Origin: Liolophura sinensis
Lineage: Eukaryota; Mollusca; Polyplacophora; Chitonida; Chitonidae
Direction of reading: 5' to 3'
Length of the DNA: 64,000 nucleotides
Assembly (NCBI RefSeq): GCF_032854445.1
Contig: NC_088307.1
Location: 10,728,001 to 10,792,000 of the forward strand
Shown one piece after another: positions 24,070 to 34,018 of this stretch. The notes under the pieces are model-generated. The model did no database searches. It saw nothing but the letters and a program-made list of their open reading frames with translations, and was not told the origin of the DNA. How positions within the stretch are numbered: position 1 is the stretch's first letter; each line of letters opens with the position of its first letter. A program made the translations under genes and the position numbers.

Positions 24070-27000
24070 CACCTAAATATTTGAAGCACGTATCCCGCCA
24101 TACATGTACTTAGTCATCGACTTCATTAATTACGCTACAATTAATCAACTTTGTTTCCCCTACATGAATAACGCAAGTTTCCTGTCGAAATTTCAGATCG
24201 CCATTTTCTCCTACAACTTTCGAAACCATTCAGTTATCGACTTCACAGTTTCTCATGCAATGAATGAAACCGCTCAGTTGTTCATTTCAGTGCTTCTCCT
24301 ATGAATGAAACCGCTCAGTTGTTCATTTCAGTGCTTCTCCTTCTATGAATGAAACCGCTCAGTCGTCCATTTTAGTGTTTCTCCTCCAATCAATAAAATC
24401 GGTGAGTTGTCCAGTTTAGTGTTTCTCCTCCAATCAATGAAATCGGTGAGTTGTCCAGTTTAGTCTTTTCGCCGCACTGAATGAAACTGTTCAGTTGTCC
24501 ACTTCAGTGCTCCTTCTACTATGAATAAAACCGTTCAGTTGTCGACTACAATGTTTCTCCGTTCAATTGTCCACTTCAAATTTATCCTACAATGAATCAA
24601 GCAGTTCAGTTGTCGACTTCATTGTTTCTCCCACAATGACTGAAACCGTCCAGTTGTCAACTTCAGTGTTTCTCCTACAGTGAATGAAACCATTCTGATG
24701 TTCACTCCAATTTTCCGAATTACAAAGAATGAAACTGTTTCCCCTATATAAATCAAGCAAGTCTCTTGGCATGCTTTCATATGTTCACTTTCTCCTGCAA
24801 TGAATCAATCCGTTTATTTGTTGACTTCATTTTTTTCTTCCCTCAGTTGTCCATTTAATGAATGAATCTGTTCAGTTTTACACTTCAGTGTTTCTCCTAA
24901 TATAAATGAAACTATTCAGATGTCGACTACAATGTTTCTCTGTTCAGTTGTCCACTTCAAAGTTTCTCCTACAATGAATCAAGCCGTTCAGTTGTCGACT
25001 TCAGTGTTTCTCCCACAATGAAAGAAACTGTTCATTTGTCGACTTCAGTGTTTTTTTCTGCAATCAATGAAATCGTCCAGTTGTCAACTTCAATGTGTTC
25101 CCTGCAATGAATGAAACTGTTGAATTGCCCACTTCAGTTTTTCTTCTGCTATGAATTAAAACGTCCAGTTATCCACTTCAGTGTTTCTTCTGCAATAAAT
25201 GGAACCGTCCAGTTGTCAATTTCATTATTTCTCCTACAATGAATGAAGCCGTTCTAATGTTCACTCCAATGTTTCGAATTACAACAAATGAAACTGTTTC
25301 CCCTATATAAATCAAGTCTCTCGGCACGCTTTCATATGTCCTACCGGCCCGGATAGCACAGTTGGTAGAGCGTCCGCTTCGGGACCGGTAGATCCAGGAT
25401 CAATCCTTGATCGAGTCACACCTAAGACTTTAAAAGAGGAAGTTGTAACTTCCTCGCTTGGCGTTCAGCGTGAAGGGGATAGTGCAACGACTGGTTGACC
25501 CGTATCAGTATAATGGCTCGGGCGGGGCGGCTTACTTGCCTTCGGTAAGTCGTCTCAGTGAAGCAGCACTAAATAAAAGAGCGGTGGAAATCCGTCCTGC
25601 AACAAGGAGGCACATTACACTTACATGCACCCTAATGATTCCTTCGTCGTCATATGACTGAAAAATTGTTGAGTACGACGTTAAACCCCAAGCACTCACT
25701 CACTCACTCATTCATATGTCCTCTTTCTCCTACAATGAATGAAACCGTTCAGTTGTTTACTTCAATGTTTCTCCTGCAATGAATCAATCTGTTCAGTTGT
25801 CCACTTTATTGTTCTTCCTACTATGAATGAAACCGCTCAGTTGTTCATTTCAGTTTCTCCTACAATGAATAAAACAGGTGAGTTGTCCACTTTAGTGTTT
25901 TTTCTACGATGAATTAAACTGTTCAGTTGTCCACTTCAGTGTTTCTCCTACAATGAGTCAAGCCGTTCAGTTGTCGACTTCAGTTTTTCTCCCATAATGA
26001 ATGAAACTGTTCATTTGTCCACTACAATGTTTCTTCTGCAATCAATGCAACGGTTCAGTTGTCCACTTGAGTGTTTCTCCTTCTGTGCAATAAATGGAAC
26101 CGTCCAGTTGTCCACTCCAATGTTTCTCTCACAATGAATGAAACCGCTCTAACGTCCACTCCAATGTTTCTCATTACAATGAATGAAACTGTTTCCCCCT
26201 ATATAAACCAAGCAAGCCACTCAACATGCTTTCAGATGTCCACTTTCTCCAACAGTGAATAAAAACCGTTTTGTTGTCCACTTCAGTGTTTCTCCTGCTA
26301 TGAATCAAACCGCTTAGTTGTCCATTTTAGTGTTTCTCCTACAATGAACAAAACCGGTCAGTTGTCCACTTTATTGTTTTTTCTACAGTGAATGAAACCG
26401 TTCAGCTGTCCACTTTAGTGTTTTCCGTTGAATTGTCCACTTCACATTTTCTCCTCCAGTGAATCAAGCCGTTCAGTTGTTGACTTCTGTGTTTCTGCCA
26501 CAATCAAAGAACCTGTTCATTTGTCCACTTCAATATTTCTTCTGCAACAAATGAAATCGTCCAGTTGTCCACTTCAGTGTTTTTTGCGTTCAGTTGTCCA
26601 CTTCTCCTACAATCAGTTGTCCAGGTCAATGTTTCTTCTGCAATGAATGAAATACTCCAGTTGCCCACTTCAGTGCTTATCGTGTACTGAATAAAATCTT
26701 TCAGTTGTCCACTTCATTGTTTCTCCTACAATAAATGAAACTGTTCATTTTCCCACTTCAGTGCTTTTCTTACAATGAATGAAATCATTCAGTTGTCCAC
26801 TCTAGTTTTTCTCCTACAATGAATGAAATCGTTCAGTTGTCCACTTGAAGGTTTCTCCCAAAATAAATGAAAGCGTTTAGCTGTCTACTCTTATGTTTCT
26901 CCTACAGTAAATGGAACCGTTTCCCTTACACATATCAAGCAAGTGTCTAGGCGTTTTTCTAAGTTGTCGACTTCAATGTTTCTCCTACAATGAATAAAAT

Positions 27001-27110
27001 CGTTTCCCCTACATAACACAAGCAGATATCACGGCATGCTTTCAGTTGTCCACGCCTGCATATCAATGAAACTGTTACATACATGTTTATGAAGAAAGTC
27101 ATTCTTCAAG
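24070..27110. repeat. 3-kb minisatellite of about 44-bp units with higher-order pattern
   Basis: The unit reads approximately as 'caatgaatgaaaccgttcag', 'ttgtccacttcagtgtttct', ccta. Dozens of diverged copies are present, many with single indels. A distinct variant block ('aaactgtttcccctatata', then aatcaagcaag...catgctttca) recurs at 24732, 25291, 26186, about 26925 and about 27000. The array is interrupted at 25343-25710 by SINE-2. Short ORFs in it are not genes. Confidence 0.93.
25343..25710 (+). mobile_element. SINE-2 with 12-bp target site duplication inside the satellite
   Basis: Has a tRNA-like head (gatagcacagttggtagagc for the A box, cttgatcgagtcac for the B box), a body with 'cgcttggcgttcagcgtgaa' and 'gtatcagtataatggctcgg', and a 3' tail of (cact)n. 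It is flanked by 'ttcatatgtcct' at 25331-25342 and 25711-25722. Other copies lie at 49883-50210 (+) and 51011-51319 (-). Confidence 0.92.
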
Positions 27111-27440
27111 TCGTTTCCCAACAAGATAATCAAGCAGTTCCTTCTAATCCCTCACCTTTTCGGTTTTCAACTGTGTATTTCCCATGCGTCAATAATCAGA
27201 ACGCTCTTGCAGTTCTACGTATTCCGTAAAATTAGTCAGACTGATTCATCAGTGCGGCATCAGTCAGTCATTTGTCCGATAAACTCTATGCTAGAAGTAG
27301 ATAGGTACTCATCGAATCGTCATTAATATGCAACGTACTAGGCAATGTATTACATAATTTATTACACAAGAATATGATGCAGTACATGATGTTATATATT
27401 ATATCATATATGTCGCAATATTTAAATTTATAGATGTTAT
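27111..27440. other. Flank between satellite and Polinton, nothing recognised
   Basis: Very AT-rich toward 27400. The left end of the Polinton should lie here or just downstream, but no terminal inverted repeat partner was identified. Confidence 0.4.
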
Positions 27441-27446
27441 GATCAC

Positions 27447-27746
27447 ATGGTACATGCTAGGACCAATCGCAGACTGTGTGTATGTGAACAATCACGTGAC
27501 TATATAATGCGCGCCAAAAATCATATCTGCATCCCGCTCCATCATATCACAGCGCATGCACAACTACAACAACGCCTGCCTTTACAAGGACAACATCAGT
27601 CTGAACAACGCCAACGTCTTTCTTTACAACAGCAACGCCTGTTTCTACAACAGCAACGCCTGTTTCTGCAACATGATGAATTACGAAATCTATTGAGACT
27701 TGGTCGCAAGAGTCTTCAAGGAGCGGACGACTATCAGTTAGGATGA
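27447..27746 (+). pseudogene. Gln-rich ORF at the left end of the Polinton
   Basis: 99-codon ORF preceded by a TATA-like 'ctatataatgcgcgc' near 27500. It contains repeated QQQRLFLQ-type segments made by a tandem DNA repeat around 27600-27665 and ends in DDYQLG, overlapping the next frame. It is placed where the integrase N-terminus and catalytic core should be, so it is probably a remnant fused to the integrase tail by an internal deletion. No catalytic DDE motif is visible. Confidence 0.4.
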
Positions 27747-28065
27747 GCAAGGTGAAAGCCCTTTTCAATAAAGGTTATATACCGTCATGGACTGATGAAA
27801 TATTTATAATTCCCAGTCGACATACCAGAATACCTCCCGTGTATAAGTTACGAGATTTAAACGGCGAAGTATTGCGTTGTACCTTTTATGAACAAGAATT
27901 ACAGCAAATTATTAAAAACGTTAATGAGTATCACAAAATAGAAAAAATAGTGGAAAGAAAATGTCGTGGGGGGGGGGGGGGAACCGTATTATAAAGTCAA
28001 ATGGAAAGGCTGGCCTTTCGCCTTTAATTGCTATGTGTCAAAAGAAATGCTAAAAACGTTATAAA
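27743..28065 (+). pseudogene. Polinton integrase, C-terminal part only, frameshifted
   Basis: The ORF opens with SKVKALFNKGY, 'KGYIPSWTDEIF', then VYKLRDLNGE and FYEQELQ, the signature of the C-terminal domain of Polinton integrases. A chromodomain follows: YHKIEKIVERK before, and YYKVKWKGWP after, a run of 14 G at about 27968-27981. The two halves of the chromodomain are in different frames, so the G-run carries a frameshift (or a sequencing error). The zinc-binding and DDE catalytic regions are missing upstream. The family inserts the linear transposon into chromosomal DNA; this copy cannot. Confidence 0.82.
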
Positions 28066-28122
28066 AACAGGGTGGACTAGTAAAGAGCCATTTGTCAGTC
28101 GACAGCAACGCAGAGACTAGGT

Positions 28123-28443
28123 ATGGCCGTAAATACGCAGCTGGTGGCTTACTGGTCAGTCATTGTCATAGTTACAACTATAACACTAAGTGTTAATCAC
28201 ACGTGTAGTTGTAGCCGTGTGTCACAGCCTCAAAATACTACCTTAAAGCCTTTAAACATGACTTCGTGCGCTAAAGCCATAAGTTTGCCCATAGGAATGA
28301 ATGTGAGAGTAACCGTGTGCATGTATCGAAATAGTCCACGTATTGACATTAGAAAATTTGTGAACGAAAAACCTACCAGGATAGGTATAGGACTGGTTAT
28401 TAACCAATGGATAGCTCTGAAAGAACACGTGAACCATAGATAA
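28123..28443 (+). CDS. PC4-like ssDNA-binding-domain ORF within the Polinton
   Basis: Intact 106-codon ORF. Residues about 50-102 resemble the PC4/p15 transcriptional coactivator fold: a basic-hydrophobic strand (GMNVRVTV), 'CMYRNSPRIDIRKF', then 'KPTRIGIGLVINQW' and ALKEHV, matching the family order of beta strands with a terminal helix carrying a conserved tryptophan. PC4-like proteins bind single-stranded DNA and act in transcription or replication. The N-terminal 50 residues are hydrophobic then Ser/Thr-rich and unlike PC4, so the true start may be further in (for example Met45) or the N-terminus may be rearranged. It lies 58 bp after the integrase tail. The family call rests on pattern recognition only. 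Confidence 0.55.
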   Translation: MAVNTQLVAYWSVIVIVTTITLSVNHTCSCSRVSQPQNTTLKPLNMTSCAKAISLPIGMNVRVTVCMYRNSPRIDIRKFVNEKPTRIGIGLVINQWIALKEHVNHR

Positions 28444-28649
28444 GGCCTTGAAAATACATGACAAGTTATCCTAGTTTCATTTGACTGCTGAGCTGAGGTG
28501 CGACATGATGGTGACATTCCCTTTATTCTGTCAGTTATTTGTGAGGAGTCCTAGAAAACTGGACTGGCTGGGCATGGTGTCCCTTGTCACATCCCTTCAA
28601 TCGTACAATAAGTACGGCGTAAAACACCAAATGGAATAAATAAATAAAA
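28444..28649 (+). other. Spacer with SINE-1 3' tail
   Basis: The segment at about 28595-28649 ('agtacggcgtaaaacacc' then ataaataaataaaac) is the 3' end of a SINE-1 copy on the + strand, inserted between the PC4-like ORF and the next gene fragment. The preceding 150 bases show no supported gene. Confidence 0.6.
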
Positions 28650-28790
28650 CAATCCCAGAGGGCAGTATTGGACGAGATGTTTAGTGATGGTGTTGTCAAC
28701 CACGGCGGATTAGTCATACTACACGCGTACACGCTGGTTGTGTACAGTAACTCGTCCGACGAGGTGTGCGAACAAATCTGGAGATATTAT
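28650..28790 (+). pseudogene. Bcl-2 family BH1-like fragment
   Basis: An open frame from 28650 to the Tc1 insertion point reads a segment containing 'MFSDGVVNHGGLV'. Its pattern F-x-DG-x-x-N-x-G-x-x-V followed by a hydrophobic stretch resembles the BH1 region of Bcl-2 family apoptosis regulators; the usual NWGR core is altered to NHGG. The fragment is cut on the left by a SINE tail and on the right by the Tc1/mariner element, so neither start nor BH2 region can be seen. Bcl-2-like genes have been described in Polinton-related adintoviruses, which makes the context plausible. Only about 45 residues support the call. Confidence 0.4.
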
Positions 28791-28793
28791 ATA

Positions 28794-29005
28794 CCGTGCA
28801 ACAAAAGTAAGTTCCCCCAAAACGTTGTCTGATATCTCCCGTGGTATGTACCAGATCGCAATGAAATTTTGCACACACCATCCCAGTAATCCGGCGGACG
28901 TGGTATATCAAGGATTAACGTGCAGGTGCAGTTGTGCGCTAATGGGCATGTGCAAACGGAAAATCGGTTGATTTTGAAAATTTCAGGAATCAACCAGATT
29001 TTTCA
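28794..29005. repeat. Left inverted repeat of the Tc1/mariner element
   Basis: Pairs with 30296-30513 in inverted orientation over about 210 bp with scattered mismatches. Confidence 0.88.
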
Positions 29006-29064
29006 ACGGCAATTCTTTATTTTTTCACTGAATTCGATCATTTTCACTCGATGACCAGTGATTA

Positions 29065-30198
29065 TCAATATTGTGTGTAGCCGCTACGAGATTGTATCAC
29101 ATTTTGACCACGCGCTCGCATCGTATTGATGAGGCGTGCGATCCGACGTTGCGGGATGGCTAACCACTCTTCCTGAAGGTGGCGTCTCAAATCGCCAACT
29201 CGACGATAGGCTGATTGTTTCAACTGATCCCAAAGATGTTCGATGGTGTTGAGATCCGGAGAATACGCGGGCCACTGGTTCAGTTTGCCTTCAGTTTGGA
29301 AGAAGTCATTCAAAATCCTTGCACGATATGGACGCGCAGTGTCACACATGAAGACAAATCCATCTCCAACGGCGGCTGCGTAGGGCAAAACAAGCGGTCT
29401 GAGAACTTGAGCAACATAGCCAGCAGCGTTCAAGTTTCCCTCAATAGGAACCAGATCGGTCTTGCCTGTCAAGCTGATGCCTGCCCAGACCATTGCGCTA
29501 CCACCTCCAAAGGCCGTTACTGGCTGCACGCAGCACTCTGCATGTTCACCCTGCCAACGCCACACGCTTGTCTCCTAGCGCCAACGTGACGGAGACACAC
29601 ATGTGATTCGTTGGCGAAAAAAACGTTGCCCCATTGCCGTCTAGTCCATCGAACGTGATTTGTCGCCCTCTGCAGACGCGCTATGTTATGACGGCGGAGC
29701 AACAAGGCTTACTTCACCAGCCGACTGGGACGTACTCCGGCGGCTTTTAGATGTCTCCTGGTTGTTTGGGCACTCAACCGTCTCGCCCCGACACCAACAT
29801 GACCTCGAACCTCTCGTGCTGAAATTCAAATGAATGTTAAGTGGCATGACGAGCAAGCTGAATCCGAACTAGAGTCGAAAATGGCATTGGTCCTTTTTTG
29901 AGTGGCACACTCAGATCCTTATACCTGATGTCGTTCTGTTCATTTGTGCGACGTTTACGATTCGCTGATCTTGTCTTTGTGTGGTTGCCCTGGGCCTTCC
30001 ACTTCTTGGCAGATCGTTGACATCTCTTAATGCGAGGAACTTCGCTCGCAATTTCCGAATGGCGTTTGGTGTCACCACCATTCGACGTGCAACCTGTTTT
30101 ACAGGGGTGTTAGCCTCCAAAAGGCCAATTGCAATTGCCCTGTCCGAGAAACTTTTACTGACCAGCTCAGACCCGATGCAGGTCATGTATAACCGCAT
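29065..30198 (-). pseudogene. Tc1-like transposase, degenerate
   Basis: Reads from 30198 down. The N-terminal DNA-binding part (30198-29911) has a helix-turn-helix look (IGLLEANTPVKQVARRM, then TPNAIRKLRAKF) and a GRPR-type linker (LPRSGRPRATT). The catalytic part continues in other frames: WGNVFFANES at about 29617 (normally an Asp in place of the Asn), then CDTARPYRARI and 'SPDLNTIEHLWD' in the 29565-29065 ORF, which supply the second Asp and third acidic residue of a DDE-type site. Frameshifts between 29911 and 29565 and the apparent loss of the first catalytic Asp make it inactive. Confidence 0.85.
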
Positions 30199-30295
30199 GA
30201 ATTTCTTGTGCTGTGTGTCATGTCCTTAATGCCCACCCGCACGAATATTTCAGGACTGGTAATACGAATTCTTTGATGAAATAAAAATTTGGAGG

Positions 30296-30513
30296 TGAAA
30301 AATCTGGTTGAATCCTCTTATGAAATTTTTAAAATCGACCGATTTTCAGTTTGCGCATGCCCATTAGCGCACAACTGTACCTGCCCGTTAATCCTTGATA
30401 TACCACGCCGGAAGGATTACTGGGATGGTGGCCGCAAAATTTCATTGCGATCTAGCACATATCAAGGGAGATATCAAACAACGTTTTGGGGGGAACTTAC
30501 TTTTGTTGCACTG
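30296..30513. repeat. Right inverted repeat of the Tc1/mariner element
   Basis: Inverted partner of 28794-29005. Confidence 0.88.
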
Positions 30514-30579
30514 TTTATAAGCCAGCAGAACGGCATTAAACCTATCAGTTGGTAACGATGGACGTTACGACATCCCTTT

Positions 30580-31048
30580 ATGTCTATCATTTCTGGACCT
30601 AGTGGATCGGAAAATCAGAATTCGTCAAGAGACGCTTTTATTATGATTCAACCACCACCGGACAAGGTGATTTGGTGCTACGGCGTATGGCAAAAAGAAT
30701 ATGCAGAGTGCGAATGCGTGGACATTAGAGAAGGTTTTAATTGCCTACAGGACATCAAAGCACCAGGCAACAAGCTATTGATCACTGACGATCTGATGAT
30801 GGAGACAGACAAAACATTTCACAAGACAATCCCATCACTGTTCGTGTAGTGTCATATACATAACGCAAAACCTATTCAGTAAAAACCAAGAACAGACAAC
30901 TATCAGTCTAAACACGCATTAGCTTGTGTTGTTTAAAATTCCCAGAGACGCGTCACAGATCATACATCTAGCCAAACAGATGTACCCAGGACACACTCAG
31001 TTTGTACAGGAGGCCTATAGTGACGCCACATCCCAGTTTTACGGTTAT
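30580..31048 (+). pseudogene. Polinton packaging ATPase, 5' part
   Basis: Begins MSIISGPSGS, the start of a Walker A loop; a small indel throws the lysine/serine part out of frame, and the frame recovers by about codon 22. Then come 'PPPDKVIWCYGVWQ' and the Walker B segment LLITDDLMME, typical of the FtsK/HerA-type ATPase of Polintons, which pumps DNA into capsids in related viruses. The first ORF closes at 30849. Another frame continues at about 30925 with LVLFKIPRDASQI, LAKQMYPG and QEAYSDA up to 31048, where a solo LTR interrupts the gene. It shows two frameshifts and one insertion, so it is not functional. Confidence 0.85.
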
Positions 31049-32070
31049 TGTTACGGTATTGAAAACGGCAACAGAAAACAGACTCAGTGACTCAATATTA
31101 CAATGTAAACAATGCTTTATATATAAAATGAGACGTACAGTTTTACAGACAGTTCAACAACAACAACATAAAAAAACATACACATCAGTATTACCGGTCT
31201 TTACAAGTTTCCAGTTCACCTTTGCATCCCAAGGAATGTATTCCGGGAAATCCAATGTAAAGACCATGGGATAAACACACAATTCACACAAGTCACAAAT
31301 TGTCCTAGACAGGTACTTCGCCAGGTTAGCGAACACGAACACAGTACACAGGTTACACAGAACTGGAACAGTCAAGCCTTTGAATGACGTCACACCCGCA
31401 GAGCACAACACAGGGTAAATACAGGCATGGAGGTATAATCCACTTCAGATCAGTCCCAGCTCCCGCAGAAGCTCACAAACGAGCCGTTCAGAGACGTAGA
31501 GTAATGTCACCTTGTGGCAGAACGAACGTCCTTTGCAAAACTGAAAACTTCAGTTTAGAGTCCTTGACGACCTTGTCGGTCAGATGAGGTCAGCGTGTTA
31601 AACAAATTACACAGTCCACACTGTATAATCATAATCAAGATCCGAACACCAATAAACGTGACTTCCGCAGAAATTCACATAAACCAGACATCAGTACTAC
31701 TGTGGTACACAAACGGTGCCGGCATAAAAAACTGTCCTCCCAAATGAAACTGGCATCACCAGCTCATATCAAAATAATGGACTCGATACGAGAGCGTCGC
31801 ACACTCTCCTGGCTCCCAGTGGATGCAGCCAAAATACCTCCACTCCGCACAGAAAACACGGCTTATATACGGTCCAGGTGGATTCAACTATTCTTAGACA
31901 CAGAATTAACAGCCAATGAACATCCAGTTAAATAAACAGAGCATTGAACAAGGTGCTTTCGGCCAGGTCCGCGCTGTACATATATAACAGGGCCTGTTAT
32001 GCTTATAACATATAACACAAAGGTCCGAAGACTAACAGTACATGAAAACGTTAAATAGTCATACATAACA
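31049..32070. mobile_element. Solo LTR of a retrotransposon inserted in the ATPase gene
   Basis: 1,022 bp bounded by TGTTA at the left and TAACA at the right, the standard TG...CA ends of an LTR, and flanked by a 4-bp target duplication TTAT (31045-31048 and 32071-32074). The ATPase reading frame stops at the left edge and resumes exactly at the right edge. No gag/pol is present, so this is a solo LTR left by recombination between two LTRs. On the minus strand there is a TATA-like 'tatataagccg' near 31860; orientation is not certain. A 4-bp duplication and this length fit Ty3/gypsy-like elements. Confidence 0.85.
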
Positions 32071-32155
32071 TTATCTTCTGGTGGACTTTAAACAGGACAC
32101 CCCTAAACATCTGAGGCTTCGAAAGAACATTTTTCCTGATCCTATACAGTAAGTG
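32071..32155 (+). pseudogene. Polinton packaging ATPase, 3' end
   Basis: The final 26 or so codons after the LTR: an open frame reading through KHLRLRKNIFPDPIQ to a TAA. LR.NIFP-type endings are typical of Polinton ATPases. The match of the phase on both sides of the LTR shows that the insertion hit an existing ATPase gene. Confidence 0.82.
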
Positions 32156-32218
32156 TATCTGAAAAGATAATAAAAAGAAATGTTTACAAGATATCATCGT
32201 GACTTTGTTATTAGTCAC

Positions 32219-32278
32219 CATGTCCGCAAGACTGCGTAAGCACGCTGTTACTTTAATGGCGAACAAGGCGGACAGCTG
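32219..32278 (+). pseudogene. Small Polinton ORF, 5' fragment
   Basis: Starts MSARLRKHAVTLMANKADS and then hits a stop close to where the LINE begins. Polintons commonly have a short basic protein gene downstream of the ATPase starting with a similar RLRKH segment; its likely continuation lies on the other side of the LINE at about 36410-36640. Confidence 0.45.
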
Positions 32279-32740
32279 AGAATGTTGAGTTACGATGCCG
32301 TAAAAGAACCCTTTACCCATGTGTCTGTGACGCCAAGTGTCCTCAGTCCTATGCCATGGTAAATGGGAAACCCACCAAGAAACGAAAGAAGGGTAATCCT
32401 GGTTTACCCTGGTGTGTGGAAATTGATAAAAATGATGAGTTGGTCAACACCTGCCCAGCAAGCTGATTTACAACAACAACATAACTCATGGTGTGCTTTC
32501 GGACGTAAGATGAGGCTGTCTAACCCCACCCCACCGGCCTTTGCACACCTCCCTATGTTCCAACTTTTCTCAACACTAGCCCTCAATATGTGATACCTGT
32601 GCAGACTATGCCACAAACCAGAGGTCTATCCACAGTTCTGGAGAGACTTAATTAATATTGAGGGTGAAATGTCCCTTTTGAAAGAGATCAAATCATAGCT
32701 GAGTGGAGAACAAGGGAAAGTGGGTGATATATAGGCAGAC

Positions 32741-33031
32741 ATGAAGCAAATGATGCAATCAATACAGACTTTAGAAATACGCACGCAATCACGAAGTGGC
32801 GGATTTGATGAATTTCGAAAACAGACACTGTCTTCCAAACAAGATATCAAAAAAATGAAATCAAAATTAAACAGAGTGGGAGCAGTCAATTCCAACCTGA
32901 ATAGTGAACTGTCGCAGCTCAAAGAGGATATGTTATACGCGGAGACTCGTTCCAAGCGAGACAATCTTCTTTTTCACGGTATCCCCGAGACAATTGCAGA
33001 GAATTGCGAGAATGTTCTGCAACATTTCTGA
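32741..33031 (+). pseudogene. LINE ORF1 remnant, coiled coil and RNA-binding domain
   Basis: 96-codon ORF: residues 1-70 are a predicted coiled coil rich in K, Q, L and S (KQDIKKMKSKLNRVG), followed by an RRM-like start (RSKRDNLLFHGIPE), as in L1-type ORF1 RNA-binding proteins. The C-terminal domain continues in another frame at about 33060-33160. Confidence 0.75.
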
Positions 33032-33189
33032 AGGAAGAACTTGCGTTACAAGGACAGGTAGAGTTCGAGCCAGTTCACCGACAGCGGAGGCCCCGCTCGG
33101 GACCCTCCAGACCGAGGCCTATAGTGGCAAAGTTCAGCAGATATAAGGACTGGGAACAGTACCTCCAGAATCTACTTAAGTATGTTGAC

Positions 33190-33607
33190 CAAAACTGTTC
33201 CAGCGATATGATAAACGACATATTAGGTGAATCTGCTAATTTCTCATATGTATGTTTTATGGGTGATTTTAACGCCCGTACGAAAGTATTTCCAGATTAC
33301 GTATTAAATGACTTAGCCGAATTTGATAATGACGTAGTTACATTTATTTTAGGACCTCAGATTTTGAAACAGTATGGAGTGCCATTACTACGGAATTCAA
33401 AGGATAGAGGAGAAGTTAAAATACTGGGGTGGTGATATAGGTGATGATGCTGGAATAGGCCAGCTCACTTCTAAAAGAGTCAGTCTAATAGATTATGCCG
33501 CTGTCAGTGCCGATCTATTTAAGATTTTAGAAAACTTCGCAATTCTGGACTTTAATGAGCTTATCTCCGACATCCACTGTCCTACAGCTTTGTCAATAAA
33601 TGTATAG
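33190..33607 (+). pseudogene. LINE endonuclease fragment
   Basis: Two frames together show apurinic endonuclease motifs: VCFMGDFNART (GDFN motif) at about 33250 and, in the 33374-33607 ORF, SLIDYAAVSADLF and the terminal SDIHCP (usually SDH-P). The N-terminal catalytic Asn and Glu region is deleted. Confidence 0.75.
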
Positions 33608-34018
33608 AAAATGGCTGAACGCAATCCAACTGCTGATGTCAAACCGGAAATTTTGTTGATGGATTCCATCTCTGTGTGCTAAATTCGAATCAAATTTTGA
33701 TACTCACAAAATAAAAAATGTCTATGACATGCTGTCAAATTTAGAACATGACATTACAACTGTTGAGTCGGATTGCAAAATGCAAATCGGCGACGCAGTA
33801 AAGATTATAACAGAATGTTTTCTTGAATGTGCTGCAAAAACTTTCGGTCACCGAAATTATTACAATAAGAAAGATCAACCTTCCGGTAAACCTTGGTTTA
33901 ATGCGAAATGTAAAGCGAAGAGAAGGAAACTCATGGGCATGAAAAATAGGTACAGAAGATATGTACATGGGAAAGATAAAAAAAACTAAAAGCTTGCAGT
34001 AAGGATTATAAAAGAATT

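Larger units (their letters stand above)
28792..30517 (-). mobile_element. Tc1/mariner-type transposon with about 210-bp inverted repeats
   Basis: About 1.72 kb with long terminal inverted repeats: 'cgtgcaacaaaagtaagttc' at the left and its diverged complement at the right. TA dinucleotides at both edges fit a TA target duplication. It encodes one degenerate transposase on the minus strand. It is inserted in the Polinton between the BH1-like fragment and the ATPase gene. Confidence 0.9.

Noticed and set aside
25345-25420. tRNA-like sequence
   Set aside because: It is the head of SINE-2: A- and B-box-like words are present, but the acceptor stem is not formed and the element continues with the SINE body and target duplication.
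24070-27110. CRISPR-like array
   Set aside because: Units are contiguous and diverged with no unique spacers, and the context is eukaryotic; it is a minisatellite.
28230-28517. 95-codon minus-strand ORF over the PC4-like gene
   Set aside because: Shadow of the + strand ORF, which has the better domain pattern.
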